Of a DNA stretch of 64,000 nt, positions 7,450 to 16,633 are shown in pieces. Made by a program: the position numbers and the translations under genes. The stretch's first letter is position 1. The number at the start of each line of letters is the position of its first letter. The notes below the pieces were generated by a model. That model had not been told where the DNA came from and searched no databases. It saw nothing but the letters and a program-made list of their open reading frames with translations. This DNA is from Methylophilaceae bacterium (lineage in GTDB: Bacteria; Pseudomonadota; Gammaproteobacteria; Burkholderiales; Methylophilaceae), in the NCBI GenBank assembly GCA_028342535.1, contig JAOLWQ010000004.1, forward strand, positions 1 through 64,000, in the 5' to 3' direction.

Positions 7450-7860
7450 ATGGTTAACTTTGCTGAAATTGGTGTTGTAATACAAATGGCTGTAGCCCCT
7501 GCTTTTTTATTAACTGGGATTGGGGCAATTTTAACTGTTATGGGCCATCGTTTAGCAAGAATTGTAGATCGTTTCAGAGTACTTAAAGAAGGAGTAAGTA
7601 AAAAAACATTAGAAATAAGTAATGAGCTAAACTCATTACTTCTAAGAGCTAAATGGACACACTGGGCAATAGCATTAACGACAACTTCTGCTTTATTCAT
7701 ATGCTTACTGATCGCTATGATATTTATTGCTACGGAAGTAAGTTTTAATTTAGATAAGTACCTTAGTATTCTTTTTATTGTGGCTATGTCATTCTTAGTG
7801 CTGGGTTTGTTATGCTTTCTTCGAGAAGTTAGTTTATCAAAAGGTATAATTAAATTATAA
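7450..7860 (+). CDS. DUF2721 family membrane protein
   Basis: 136 residues with three hydrophobic segments (about 9-31, 73-96, 103-125). The opening AEIGVVIQMAVAPAFLLTGIGAIL followed by the basic LARIVDRFRVL loop is the DUF2721 signature. These are inner-membrane proteins of unknown function. A weak AAGG at about 7440 precedes the ATG. A 39-codon membrane microprotein follows 17 bases later on the same strand. Confidence 0.75.
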   Translation: MVNFAEIGVVIQMAVAPAFLLTGIGAILTVMGHRLARIVDRFRVLKEGVSKKTLEISNELNSLLLRAKWTHWAIALTTTSALFICLLIAMIFIATEVSFNLDKYLSILFIVAMSFLVLGLLCFLREVSLSKGIIKL

Positions 7861-7877
7861 ATTAAACGAAAATTATC

Positions 7878-7997
7878 ATGAGTGAATTTGAACTATATCT
7901 ATATTATGTTGCTGTTTTCTTTGGGCTAATCTTGGTTTTTGGAATATTAGTATTTATTGCATATCGTAAAATTAGTAAAAAAAATAATATCAACTAA
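7878..7997 (+). CDS. 39-residue single-pass membrane microprotein
   Basis: ATG at 7878 opens a 39-codon frame ending TAA 7995-7997. The product starts MSEFELYLYYVAV, has one hydrophobic segment (about 8-28) and a basic tail RKISKKNN, the layout of a membrane microprotein with its C-terminus in the cytoplasm. Its size and shape resemble CcmD/CcoQ-like subunits, but there is no cytochrome biogenesis context here, so I do not name it. It lies 17 bases behind the DUF2721 gene and is probably cotranscribed. Confidence 0.5.
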   Translation: MSEFELYLYYVAVFFGLILVFGILVFIAYRKISKKNNIN

Positions 7998-8062
7998 TTT
8001 TAATCTCACAAAGCTAAGAAGATAACTTTTAAGTTTAGAAATAAGTAAAAATAGAATATAAG

Positions 8063-9208
8063 TTAATCATTTCTTTTTGTTGGTAATCTAAGCATATTAT
8101 ATTCATGCAAATCTCGCTCAGCTATTTGCTGTATGACCATATCAACTTTATTTAATTTAATAAAATCGTAAAGCGTATGAGGGTCTATATGCTTATAGTG
8201 CCATCGATAAACGTGAGTAAAAGTAGAACTAAATACTTCAGAATGTTGCGCTAAAAAAGAGTCCCCTAATAATAATACGCGACGTTTTTCAGCTTTAAAG
8301 CCATTATTTATGGTGTATTTAGGACCATGATCAATATTTATGTACATAGATTTAGATGCAATACATTCTTCAAGCGCTCCAGATTTAAGATTAATATTTC
8401 CAACACATCCATTAAAAGAAATATTTTTATAATCATAACCGGGGTCTGCGTCTTCTTCTTTTAAAAGATTACTGGCTTTGAGAAACATACTAAGATCTGC
8501 GCCCCTTATAATGACTTGGACTTTATTAAAATCAATAGACATCGGTGTTATCTTTAACTTATATTTCTCATTAATATAATTGATGATAGATTTGTACCCT
8601 AGAAACGCACCGTACTTATTCCAATGCGTATCAAGCTTATGGTATTTTAAATCCTTAGTATCAAACTGCTCTCCTATAGAGTCACGTAAGTCAAGAATTC
8701 GATTATTTGATACATTAATAATATTGATAACATTATCTGTTGCATTTGGCCCTGTTTTTTTATAATTATCTGGAAGGAAGGAATTGTAAATTGAGTGCTT
8801 ATTCGGTGCAATAACAAAAACAAAAGGAATTTTTTTATTCAGATACCAATTTTCAACGCTTTTTAAATTATTATCAAAATTCTTGAGTGAAGATGAAGCT
8901 TTATTTAATCCTCGGTGATTATCTAAAACGTTTGCGTATCCATTACCCAAAAATAAGAAATTTTCATTTCCAGCTATAACCTGATTAGGATTTAAAGAGA
9001 TATTAAAAAATTTCCATGAATAATAATTTAAATAAGATTCGAAAATGTCAATATTAAAAGATTTAGAAAAATCAATTTTATCCAACTGATTAAATAGATA
9101 AGGAGCAGATAAATTTATTTTTTTTAATTGGGGGTAAAGATTATATAAAGGTAAAAAAGAAATTAATACTATCAATAAAATCAAGAATAAAGATATTTTT
9201 TTTGACAT
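8063..9208 (-). CDS. AlgJ/AlgX-like SGNH O-acetyltransferase-type protein
   Basis: 381 residues with an N-terminal signal anchor (about 5-22) and a periplasmic domain. SGNH-type landmarks of the AlgX/AlgJ family are visible: the NENFLFLGN strand near 81-89, the DTHWNKYG motif (D193, H195) and the nucleophile serine in LLLGDSF (S317). The family transfers acetyl groups to exported polysaccharides together with a membrane-bound MBOAT. That partner is the gene directly upstream (9218-10702, nine bases away), so the two form one operon. No alginate or cellulose synthesis genes are near, so the polymer is unknown. Confidence 0.75.
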   Translation of the reverse strand: MSKKISLFLILLIVLISFLPLYNLYPQLKKINLSAPYLFNQLDKIDFSKSFNIDIFESYLNYYSWKFFNISLNPNQVIAGNENFLFLGNGYANVLDNHRGLNKASSSLKNFDNNLKSVENWYLNKKIPFVFVIAPNKHSIYNSFLPDNYKKTGPNATDNVINIINVSNNRILDLRDSIGEQFDTKDLKYHKLDTHWNKYGAFLGYKSIINYINEKYKLKITPMSIDFNKVQVIIRGADLSMFLKASNLLKEEDADPGYDYKNISFNGCVGNINLKSGALEECIASKSMYINIDHGPKYTINNGFKAEKRRVLLLGDSFLAQHSEVFSSTFTHVYRWHYKHIDPHTLYDFIKLNKVDMVIQQIAERDLHEYNMLRLPTKRND

Positions 9209-9217
9209 TGGCAGACC

Positions 9218-10702
9218 TTAAAAGTTGTAGTAAAGAAAAACTTGAGATGACGACATTCCCAAGAAGATTATAGAGATTGAAAAAGCTAATACACCTAAAA
9301 TTAATTTAGTATAACTAATTGTACTAGCTTGATTAGGAGATTGATAAGCTTTATTGATATTGCTTGCAAATAAAACAAACAGCATTAGTATCAGTAGATA
9401 TAGAAATAAATAAGATGGGAAAATAGCGTTTGTGGAAAAATTAGGTACATAAGGTAGTAAAGGTATTCCAATCAATATAGACATTGAATCAATATAGTCT
9501 AGAGGAATCGATTTTTGTGTAATGCCAAACATTGCACCTATAATATTTATTGCTGCATTAAAATTGTCTGCCCTAAAAAATACCCAAGCAATGTTAACAA
9601 AGTTGAATGTTATAAACCATGACAGTACCATTGGTATTTTCCATCCTATCTTCCGCCATAAACTTAAAATAATTAACGCAAATCCATGTAAACCTCCCCA
9701 AAAGATAAATGTCCAGCCAGCCCCATGCCAAATCCCACCAAGTATAAAAGTAAATAGGATATTTTTATATGTAATAAAGTAACTCAGGCGGTTTCCACCC
9801 AGGGGTATGTATATATAATCTCGTAAAAAATGAGATAGTGTCATATGCCATCTTCGCCAAAATTCCTGTATATTTTTTGCTTTATAAGGAGAGTTAAAAT
9901 TAATAGGAAGTCTTATATTTACAAGTAAAGCTGATCCAATAGCCATGTCTGCATACCCACTAAAGTCAAAATACAGTTGAAAAGTATACGATAACGAAAG
10001 AGCCCAGGCTTCGATTGTGCTGATCAATAAAGTTGATGAGTAGCCAGAAGTAACGAATCCTCCTAATGAGTCGGCAATCACCACTTTTTTAAATAAACCA
10101 ATTGAAAAAATAAATAATCCTAAAGAAATATTTCTAAGATTTATGTTTCGTTTTGAGAGATCATCAAACTGTGGCATCAAATCTTTATGATGAACAATTG
10201 GCCCAGCAATTAGCTGAGGAAAAAATGAAACATATGTTGCATAATGTAAGAATTTATAATCAGAGGTTTTATTTGTATATACATCAACTAGAAATGCGAT
10301 TTGCTGAAATGTGAAGAATGATATCCCTAGGGGGATAATGAGATTGAGTGAGCTTATTTTTTGTGAAAATAAACCATTGTAGTTTTCTATAAAAAAATCA
10401 AAATGTTTAAAATATAAAAGTAATAATAAGTTAAAAGTAATACCAATAAAAAGAATTGGTTTCTTTTTTGTAAATAGCTTACTTAGGAGTTTGCCAATCT
10501 GGAAGTTTATGAAAATGGATATTAGCAGGATTGGTAAATATTTTATATCCCACCAAGAATAGAAAAAAAGTGAGGCGGCTAACAACCATAATAATTGAAA
10601 ATCTTTATTTTTTATTCTAGATAATGCAAAATAGCCTATAAATACGATAGGCAGAAAAAATACAATATAAATATAGCTTGAAAATATCAAGGCAGAATCC
10701 AA
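9218..10702 (-). CDS. MBOAT family O-acyltransferase (AlgI/DltB-like)
   Basis: 494 residues with about ten to twelve membrane segments. The MBOAT core is present: PLGISFFTFQQIAFLVDVY (124-142), FFPQLIAGPIV, FWRRWHMTLSHFLRDYIYIP (291-310) and the active-site histidine in GGIWHGAGW (H326). AlgI-type proteins move acetyl groups across the inner membrane for transfer by an AlgJ/AlgX partner, here the next gene. The start appears to be TTG at 10702; no ATG lies near the N-terminus and no Shine-Dalgarno is evident, so the exact start is uncertain. Confidence 0.8.
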   Translation of the reverse strand: MDSALIFSSYIYIVFFLPIVFIGYFALSRIKNKDFQLLWLLAASLFFYSWWDIKYLPILLISIFINFQIGKLLSKLFTKKKPILFIGITFNLLLLLYFKHFDFFIENYNGLFSQKISSLNLIIPLGISFFTFQQIAFLVDVYTNKTSDYKFLHYATYVSFFPQLIAGPIVHHKDLMPQFDDLSKRNINLRNISLGLFIFSIGLFKKVVIADSLGGFVTSGYSSTLLISTIEAWALSLSYTFQLYFDFSGYADMAIGSALLVNIRLPINFNSPYKAKNIQEFWRRWHMTLSHFLRDYIYIPLGGNRLSYFITYKNILFTFILGGIWHGAGWTFIFWGGLHGFALIILSLWRKIGWKIPMVLSWFITFNFVNIAWVFFRADNFNAAINIIGAMFGITQKSIPLDYIDSMSILIGIPLLPYVPNFSTNAIFPSYLFLYLLILMLFVLFASNINKAYQSPNQASTISYTKLILGVLAFSISIIFLGMSSSQVFLYYNF

Positions 10703-10859
10703 TTAAAAATTTAGCTATTACTAAGTTATATTACGTAACAAGTTTCTTAACCAGTTTATTATAAATTATGAATCATCATTATTATCAAAATGAGATTTTT
10801 AATTTTTATAAATGATATGATTAAACTTTAAAAATAAGAATAGGGAAGAAGGCTTAAAG

Positions 10860-11378
10860 ATGCAAAATGAATTTATTTATTTAAAAAAAGAGTTTCCGAC
10901 ATTATTCAAAGATATAGTTTTACAGCATAAAGCAGTAAACAAAGTATTAACCTTTTGTGATGATGAGAATCAATATCTATTATTTACAGGTATGTTTTCT
11001 GAAGTAAATAATAGAAAGGGCATTGCTGACGAGCTAGAAACTTACTTTGTTAATTTTTTAATAGAGAAATACAAATGTAAAGCTTTTGCAAGGGCTGCTG
11101 CTTATGTTTTAGAAGATCAGACGTCATTTATTGGCTATGATTTTAAAAGTATTGATGATGATAGATGGTCTCAACAAAATATTTTTCATGTAGATGATGA
11201 AGGGAAAGTAACAGATGTTGCTGACGATTTTAGTAACAGTAGTGATAAAAATAACATATGCCCGATTGTAAATTCTTACTTTGAAGGCATTGATTTTCCT
11301 AAAGATACTAAAGAATTTTTAACTAATTTATATGAGCAAGTAAAGCCAAGCTTTCAAATAGTAAAATTAAAAAAATAA
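10860..11378 (+). CDS. Hypothetical protein, no family recognised
   Basis: 172 residues, acidic, with no signal peptide or membrane segment, so probably cytosolic. I recognise no domain. The C-terminal half has an Asp-rich stretch (DDDRWSQQNIFHVDDEGKVTDVADDF) that looks like exposed loops, and Cys residues are scattered without a CxxC. ATG 10860 is preceded by GAAGAAGG at about 10847-10854, a plausible ribosome site. It is transcribed alone, divergent from the O-acetylation pair and convergent with the lipoprotein gene ten bases away. Confidence 0.6.
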   Translation: MQNEFIYLKKEFPTLFKDIVLQHKAVNKVLTFCDDENQYLLFTGMFSEVNNRKGIADELETYFVNFLIEKYKCKAFARAAAYVLEDQTSFIGYDFKSIDDDRWSQQNIFHVDDEGKVTDVADDFSNSSDKNNICPIVNSYFEGIDFPKDTKEFLTNLYEQVKPSFQIVKLKK

Positions 11379-11388
11379 TTTAAAAAGT

Positions 11389-11733
11389 CTAATTAGCCCA
11401 TGGACGTTTGCATTTATACATTGAGAATGTAGCTTCACCTAGTTGAGGTGATTTATCTTTTATAATGGTATTTGCACGAACCGAAACTGCGCTATTCTGT
11501 GCCAACTGTAATAAATCTCTATTAATGTTTTCTTTGCTTCTTTTAACATAAGCAATTTCGGCAAGTACACTTACATCAACTGTTCCTCTTGAGACGCATC
11601 CCGATGGCTTCTCTTTTACCAATAATACTTTATCTGCCCCATCTTTAATATCTATATATTTTGCACATCCAGTTATCATTAAAAATGATAGAGATATTAA
11701 TAAACTATTTATAATTATTTTTTTTATACTCAT
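11389..11733 (-). CDS. DUF4156-like lipoprotein
   Basis: 114 residues. The lipobox LMITGC places the lipidated cysteine near residue 23, after a basic N-terminus and a hydrophobic stretch. The mature part begins with AKYIDIKDGADKVLLV, then PSGCVSRGTV and ends FSMYKC, matching the DUF4156 pattern with two conserved cysteines that may pair. Function is unknown; it should be anchored in the outer or inner membrane facing the periplasm. It follows the peroxiredoxin gene on the same strand with a 24-base gap. Confidence 0.65.
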   Translation of the reverse strand: MSIKKIIINSLLISLSFLMITGCAKYIDIKDGADKVLLVKEKPSGCVSRGTVDVSVLAEIAYVKRSKENINRDLLQLAQNSAVSVRANTIIKDKSPQLGEATFSMYKCKRPWAN

Positions 11734-11757
11734 TCAGATTGGCCTTATTTTAATTTA

Positions 11758-12555
11758 TCAATTTGTTTTTTTATTTACGCTTGGATCTTTAATAGTTCTT
11801 AAATAATCTTGATGGTTGATGAAGTAATCTACACTATACTTTTCTTTAATATCTTCAGATGGTATGTGTGTAGGAACTACTACCTGATTACCTTTTTGCC
11901 AATTCCCAGGGATAGTTACGTCATATTTATTAGCTAACTGAAGGGCGTCAATTATTCGAATAATTTCATTGAAATTTCTACCAATATGTTTAGGATAAGA
12001 TAGAATCGTTTGAATTTTTTTGCCTGGATCAATTATAAAAACAGATCTAATGGTTGATTTATTGGCATCTCCAAACACTCCTTCACTTGGCTCAGCTTTT
12101 GAGTGATACATCCCATAAGCAGTTGCTATCCTTAATTTTTTGTCTTCAAGTATTGGGTAATCAAGATTAGGCCTCTCTAAGCCTGTGGTTATCGTTTCTT
12201 TTTTTTCTTTTCTAATTAAATCTTTATATTTATCAATATGAGATATCCACTCTAAGTGATCTTCGAGACTGTCAGCACTTAAGGTGATAATTTTTGTTTG
12301 TCTTTTTTTAAATTCTGGCTGAAGAAATGCAAGTTCAGCTAATTCAGTTGTGCAGATAGGAGTAAAATCCCCAGGGTGAGAAAATAAAATAACCCATTTA
12401 TCATTACTCCATTCGTGGAAGTTAATTTCTCCTTTAGTCGATTGTGCAATAAAATTTGGTGCTTCATCTCCTATCTGAAGGGCACTGATATTGCCTGAAA
12501 AAATAAACATGAATATTGCTATACATAACTTTGTGAAGATATTTATTAAATTCAC
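11758..12555 (-). CDS. Exported 1-Cys (Prx6-type) peroxiredoxin
   Basis: 265 residues. A signal peptide (about 1-25, ending NISA) precedes a peroxiredoxin domain with the peroxidatic cysteine C68 in [14 protein letters not shown]. The long C-terminal part ([16 protein letters not shown]) and the lack of a clear resolving cysteine fit the Prx6 class. It should remove peroxides in the periplasm, whereas Prx6 enzymes are usually cytosolic. The start is GTG at 12555, overlapping the kbl stop by four bases (GTGA), so it is translationally coupled to the tdh-kbl operon. Confidence 0.8.
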   Translation of the reverse strand: MNLINIFTKLCIAIFMFIFSGNISALQIGDEAPNFIAQSTKGEINFHEWSNDKWVILFSHPGDFTPICTTELAELAFLQPEFKKRQTKIITLSADSLEDHLEWISHIDKYKDLIRKEKKETITTGLERPNLDYPILEDKKLRIATAYGMYHSKAEPSEGVFGDANKSTIRSVFIIDPGKKIQTILSYPKHIGRNFNEIIRIIDALQLANKYDVTIPGNWQKGNQVVVPTHIPSEDIKEKYSVDYFINHQDYLRTIKDPSVNKKTN

Positions 12556-13745
12556 GCTGTTAATTCATCTCTTGTTGAAGCGAAAGCTGAAATAGCTTTA
12601 TCCAGATCTTCTTTGTTGTGACCCGCTGAGATCTGCGTTCTAATCCTCGCCTTGTCTTTTGGTACAACGGGAAAGAAAAACCCTATTGCGTATATACCTT
12701 TTAATAATAACTTCTTACTCATTTCTTGTGCTAAGTTCGCATCTCCCAACATTACAGGTACGATAGGATGATCACCATCATCAACAGCAAAACCAGCTTT
12801 TTGCATACCTTTTCTAAAGTAATGCGTATTATGCTCTAGACGATCTCTTAATTCCGTATTACTGCCTATCATCTCAAGAGCTTTGAGTGTTGCAGCACAT
12901 ATTGAAGGAGCTAAAGTATTTGAAAATAAATAAGGCCTCGATCTTTGTCTAAGCATATCGATAATTTCTTTTCTTCCTGAAGTGAATCCTCCAGACCCTC
13001 CGCCCAATGCTTTACCGAATGTGCTAGTAATAATATCTACTCGATCTATTACACCTCGATATTCGTGAACACCACGACCTGTCTTACCCATAAAACCTGT
13101 TGCGTGACAATCATCATGATGAACCATTGCATCAAATTCGTCAGCGAGGTCACAAATTTTATCTAGCTGAGCTATTGTGCCATCCATTGAGAAGACTCCA
13201 TCAGTAGTAATTAAAATCCTTCTAGCACCATTTTTTTTGGCTTCAGTTAACTTATCTCTTAAATCAGCCATATTATTATTTTTATAGCGATATCGGGCTG
13301 CTTTACAAAGACGAACCCCATCAATAATTGACGCATGATTAAGCTCATCAGAAATGACAGCATCTTCATTTGTTAAAATTGTTTCAAATAGGCCTGCATT
13401 TGCATCAAAACAAGCTGCATAAAGTATCGTGTCTTCCATGCATAGGAATTTACTTACTTTTTCCTCTAGCGTTTTATGTATCGTCTGAGTCCCACAAATA
13501 AACCTAACTGAGGCCAATCCAAAGCCCCATTTATCATAACTAGCTTTTGCAGCTTTTATGATTTCAGAGTTATTCGCTAAACCTAAATAATTATTAGCGC
13601 ACATATTAATTACCGTATTACCATCGCTCAAGGTGATCTCGTTTTTTTGATCAGAATTAATAAAGCGCTCGGTTTTCCATAAACCGGCAGTTTTGATGTC
13701 ATTTAGATCGTTTGCAATACTATCTCTTGTTGATTTAAAGCTCAT
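12552..13745 (-). CDS. kbl: Glycine C-acetyltransferase (2-amino-3-ketobutyrate CoA ligase)
   Basis: 397 residues, full length. A PLP-dependent alpha-oxoamine synthase: [13 protein letters not shown] near the start, [11 protein letters not shown] for PLP contact and the PLP lysine in [13 protein letters not shown]. It splits 2-amino-3-oxobutyrate with CoA into glycine and acetyl-CoA, the second step of threonine breakdown. It lies 18 bases downstream of tdh, which makes its substrate, and overlaps the peroxiredoxin start by four bases. Confidence 0.95.
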   Translation of the reverse strand: MSFKSTRDSIANDLNDIKTAGLWKTERFINSDQKNEITLSDGNTVINMCANNYLGLANNSEIIKAAKASYDKWGFGLASVRFICGTQTIHKTLEEKVSKFLCMEDTILYAACFDANAGLFETILTNEDAVISDELNHASIIDGVRLCKAARYRYKNNNMADLRDKLTEAKKNGARRILITTDGVFSMDGTIAQLDKICDLADEFDAMVHHDDCHATGFMGKTGRGVHEYRGVIDRVDIITSTFGKALGGGSGGFTSGRKEIIDMLRQRSRPYLFSNTLAPSICAATLKALEMIGSNTELRDRLEHNTHYFRKGMQKAGFAVDDGDHPIVPVMLGDANLAQEMSKKLLLKGIYAIGFFFPVVPKDKARIRTQISAGHNKEDLDKAISAFASTRDELTA

Positions 13746-13763
13746 TAAAAAATCCTTATTAAA

Positions 13764-14798
13764 TTATATTTCCCAATTTAGAATAACTTTTCCTGATTTT
13801 CCTGATCGCATAATATCAAAACCCTCTTGAAATTCGGTAAAATTAAAACGATGAGTAATTATTTTTTCTAAGGGCAAGCCGCTCTGAACCATCATTGAAC
13901 CTTTATACCATGTTTCAAAAATTTCACGACCGTAAACACCTTTGATAGTAAGACCTTTAAATACGACTAAATCCCAATCAATTCCTGAACCTGCTGGCAT
14001 AATTGCAAGCATGGCAATTCGACCACCATTTATCATTTTACTTAACATGTCAGAAAAAGCTTTTGGGGAGCCAGACATCTCCAGTCCAACATCAAATCCT
14101 TCAAAAATTCCCAAAGATTCCATCAATTCTTTTGATATTGAATCTTTTTCGACATTAATCGTAATAACTTTAGGTAAGATTTTCTTGATTAAATCAAGGC
14201 GATATTGATTTATATCTGTAATTACAATATTTCTTGCACCAGCATGACTTGCAACCATTGCCGACATCATTCCAATTGGCCCTGCGCCTGTAATAAGGAC
14301 ATCTTCACCAACCATATTAAATGACAGTGCTGTATGTACCGCGTTTCCATAAGGGTCAAAACAGGCTAGAAGATCGGTTGACATTTCTCGACTAGGTTTG
14401 AATATATTTTTTGCAGGAATTGATAGGTATTCTGCAAAAGCACCAGTTCTATTTACACCAACTCCGATTGTGTTTGGACATAAATGTATTGTCCCTGCCA
14501 AGCAATTTCGACAGCGACCACAGGTTATATGGCCCTCTCCTGATACGATATCTCCAATCTTTAAGTCGGAAACATTAGAGCCTAGCTCTATAATTTCTCC
14601 GGCGTATTCATGACCAGTTATCATTGGAATAGGGATAGTTTTTTGAGCCCACTCATCCCAATTATAAATATGGATGTCTGTTCCACATATAGCAGTTTTC
14701 TTTATTTTAACTAGGACGTCATTATTCCCAGTAACAGGCTCAGGCATGTCTTCAAGCCATATACCTTCTTTTGCATGTCTTTTTACTAAGGCTTTCAT
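13764..14798 (-). CDS. tdh: L-threonine 3-dehydrogenase
   Basis: 344 residues, close to the 341 of the E. coli enzyme. A zinc-dependent medium-chain dehydrogenase: catalytic zinc ligands C38, H63 and E64 ([14 protein letters not shown]), structural zinc cysteines 93, 96, 99 and 107, and the NAD-binding [10 protein letters not shown]. It oxidises threonine to 2-amino-3-oxobutyrate, which Kbl then cleaves. First gene of the tdh-kbl-peroxiredoxin unit. An inverted repeat sits just upstream (14845-14870). Confidence 0.95.
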   Translation of the reverse strand: MKALVKRHAKEGIWLEDMPEPVTGNNDVLVKIKKTAICGTDIHIYNWDEWAQKTIPIPMITGHEYAGEIIELGSNVSDLKIGDIVSGEGHITCGRCRNCLAGTIHLCPNTIGVGVNRTGAFAEYLSIPAKNIFKPSREMSTDLLACFDPYGNAVHTALSFNMVGEDVLITGAGPIGMMSAMVASHAGARNIVITDINQYRLDLIKKILPKVITINVEKDSISKELMESLGIFEGFDVGLEMSGSPKAFSDMLSKMINGGRIAMLAIMPAGSGIDWDLVVFKGLTIKGVYGREIFETWYKGSMMVQSGLPLEKIITHRFNFTEFQEGFDIMRSGKSGKVILNWEI

Positions 14799-14844
14799 TT
14801 ATTTCCCATTAATATAGTTATATTAGAAGTTTCTATGAAGTTAC

Positions 14845-14870
14845 CATTTTATTTCATTAAAAATAAAATG
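14845..14870. promoter_or_regulatory. 10-bp perfect inverted repeat between tdh and the TraB-like gene
   Basis: CATTTTATTT (14845-14854), six-base spacer, AAATAAAATG (14861-14870). It lies in the only intergenic space shared by two divergent promoters, 47 bases upstream of tdh and 60 upstream of the plus-strand gene, where a repressor or activator site would be expected. It could also act as a weak hairpin. Confidence 0.4.
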
Positions 14871-14929
14871 ATAGTAATATCTTTAAAGTATTATGTGAAC
14901 CAAATTATTTATTTAGTGACTTATAACTT

Positions 14930-15829
14930 ATGAATTCAATTACAAAAAAAATATTACCTTTTATTTTATGTGTTTTCTGTTTTTTTTCAATCCAAAATAG
15001 TTGGGCTTTGGAAAATTACCAAGCAAAAAAGGAACACACAAATTCTATTTTTTGGCAAATTACTGATCTTGAAGGTAAGGAGCATTATTTATTTGGAACA
15101 ATTCATACAGATGATAATCGCGTGTCAAATTTTAAGCCTATTGTTCTAGAAAAACTAAAAGAGATTGATATATTTGTTATGGAGGCTGATGAAGTTATTG
15201 ATAGATCAATACTTCGTGTTGATCCAAAAATATATAAAGGCTATTTAACTGAAAAAGAGTTAGAAAAAATCAACTTACTAGCAGATTTTCACACAATGCC
15301 TCGGGAGAATATTTTATCAATGAAGCCATGGATTTTGGCTGTTATTTTCGATTCACCAAGGCCGATAACACCTTTTAATCAAGATAATTTATTAAAATCT
15401 AAAGCTGAAGATTTTATGAAGATTACTCAGGGCCTTGAAACACCTCGAGAGCATTTTGAAGCCTTAGATAAGTTTACGACTGATGAGCAAATGTCATTAT
15501 TAAAAGCGGTTTTAAAAAAAGACCTTGCACAAAAAGAGGTAAATTACGAATTATTAGTATCAGCTTATTTAACTTTTAATACTGAAAAAATTCTTAATAC
15601 TGATATTTTAATAACTAAAAGTCTTGTTTCTGAAGCTATCTGGAAAAAAATGGAATATTATTTTTTAACTAGAAGGAATAAGTTTTTTGGTGAAAGAGTA
15701 AAAGAGCTAATAAAGGGTAATAAAATTTTTATTGCTGTTGGAGCATCACACTTGGGAGGTGAGACTGGCTTACTAAATCAGTTTAAGAATGCTGGGTTTA
15801 AGTTAAAACCAATTCAAGCGTTAGAATGA
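14930..15829 (+). CDS. TraB/GumN family protein, exported
   Basis: 299 residues with a signal peptide (about 1-26, ending SWA). The family motifs are the N-terminal YLFGTIHTDD (53-62), FVMEADE near 78-84, and the C-terminal VGASHLGGETGLL. Related proteins are proposed to be metalloproteases using the conserved GxH-type histidines; the target is unknown. It is followed 30 bases later by the SpoU-type gene. An overlap with expression signals for tdh in the divergent intergenic region is likely. Confidence 0.75.
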   Translation: MNSITKKILPFILCVFCFFSIQNSWALENYQAKKEHTNSIFWQITDLEGKEHYLFGTIHTDDNRVSNFKPIVLEKLKEIDIFVMEADEVIDRSILRVDPKIYKGYLTEKELEKINLLADFHTMPRENILSMKPWILAVIFDSPRPITPFNQDNLLKSKAEDFMKITQGLETPREHFEALDKFTTDEQMSLLKAVLKKDLAQKEVNYELLVSAYLTFNTEKILNTDILITKSLVSEAIWKKMEYYFLTRRNKFFGERVKELIKGNKIFIAVGASHLGGETGLLNQFKNAGFKLKPIQALE

Positions 15830-15859
15830 TACAAGCCATCCTTATAGAATAATCTGCAT

Positions 15860-16633
15860 ATGAATGAAAAATTAATTGAATCAAAGAATAACCCTTTTTA
15901 TAGAAAATTAAAAAAGATATACTCTAGTGCATCTTTCAGAAAAAATCAAAATCAAACTATTTTAGATGGTCCTCATTTAATACAGTCTTTTTTTCAACAT
16001 AGCATCCCAGAAGCAATCATTAAAGATTCAAGTATTGTTAGTTCTGAAGTAGAACATTTAATTTCAAATCTTAATTGTCCTTGTTATTCTTTAAGCCATG
16101 AATTATTTCTCCATCTAAGCGAACTTAAAAGCTCTACTGGTATTTTGGCCCTTGTAGATATTCCAAAAATAAAGCTTTCAAAATCTAACGGCCTTATTTT
16201 GTTATTAGATGGAATTCAAGAGCCAGGAAATCTGGGTAGTATTTTAAGAACTGCTAAAGCGACCAATACTAATTTTATAATCTTATCTAAAACGTGCGCT
16301 GACTTATGGTCCCCAAAAACATTAAGAGGTAGTCAAGGTGTTCAATTTTCTCTTGAGTGCAGTGTAGAGCAAGATTTAAATAAGTGGATCTTGAATTACG
16401 AGCACGATGTGATGGCATTAACTCCAGGTGGTGAATCCTTATTTAAAAAAACACTTAATGCAAATATGGCAATTTTAGTTGGTAATGAAGGTAATGGTAT
16501 TTCAAAAAACTTATTTAAAAATATTACTGGAACCATATCTTTACCAATGCATAAAGAGGTTGAATCAATTAATGTAGGCGCTGCTGCCAGTGCATTTATG
16601 TACGAGTATTGTCGACAATTAAGCATTGAGTAG
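15860..16633 (+). CDS. TrmH/SpoU family RNA 2'-O-methyltransferase
   Basis: 257 residues. An N-terminal substrate-binding domain (about 1-100) precedes the knotted SPOUT domain with the three SpoU motifs: EPGNLGSILRTA (121-132, with N124 and R130), LVGNEGNGIS and ISLPMHKEVESINVGAAAS. It methylates a ribose in rRNA or tRNA with SAM; the sequence does not decide which nucleotide, although the layout resembles 23S rRNA methyltransferases. Its last 38 bases overlap the 3' end of gluQ on the other strand. Confidence 0.85.
   Translation: MNEKLIESKNNPFYRKLKKIYSSASFRKNQNQTILDGPHLIQSFFQHSIPEAIIKDSSIVSSEVEHLISNLNCPCYSLSHELFLHLSELKSSTGILALVDIPKIKLSKSNGLILLLDGIQEPGNLGSILRTAKATNTNFIILSKTCADLWSPKTLRGSQGVQFSLECSVEQDLNKWILNYEHDVMALTPGGESLFKKTLNANMAILVGNEGNGISKNLFKNITGTISLPMHKEVESINVGAAASAFMYEYCRQLSIE

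Noticed and set aside
10731-10738. Palindrome TTACGTAA upstream of the MBOAT gene
   Set aside because: Eight bases of palindrome in AT-rich DNA are expected by chance and no second copy was seen nearby.
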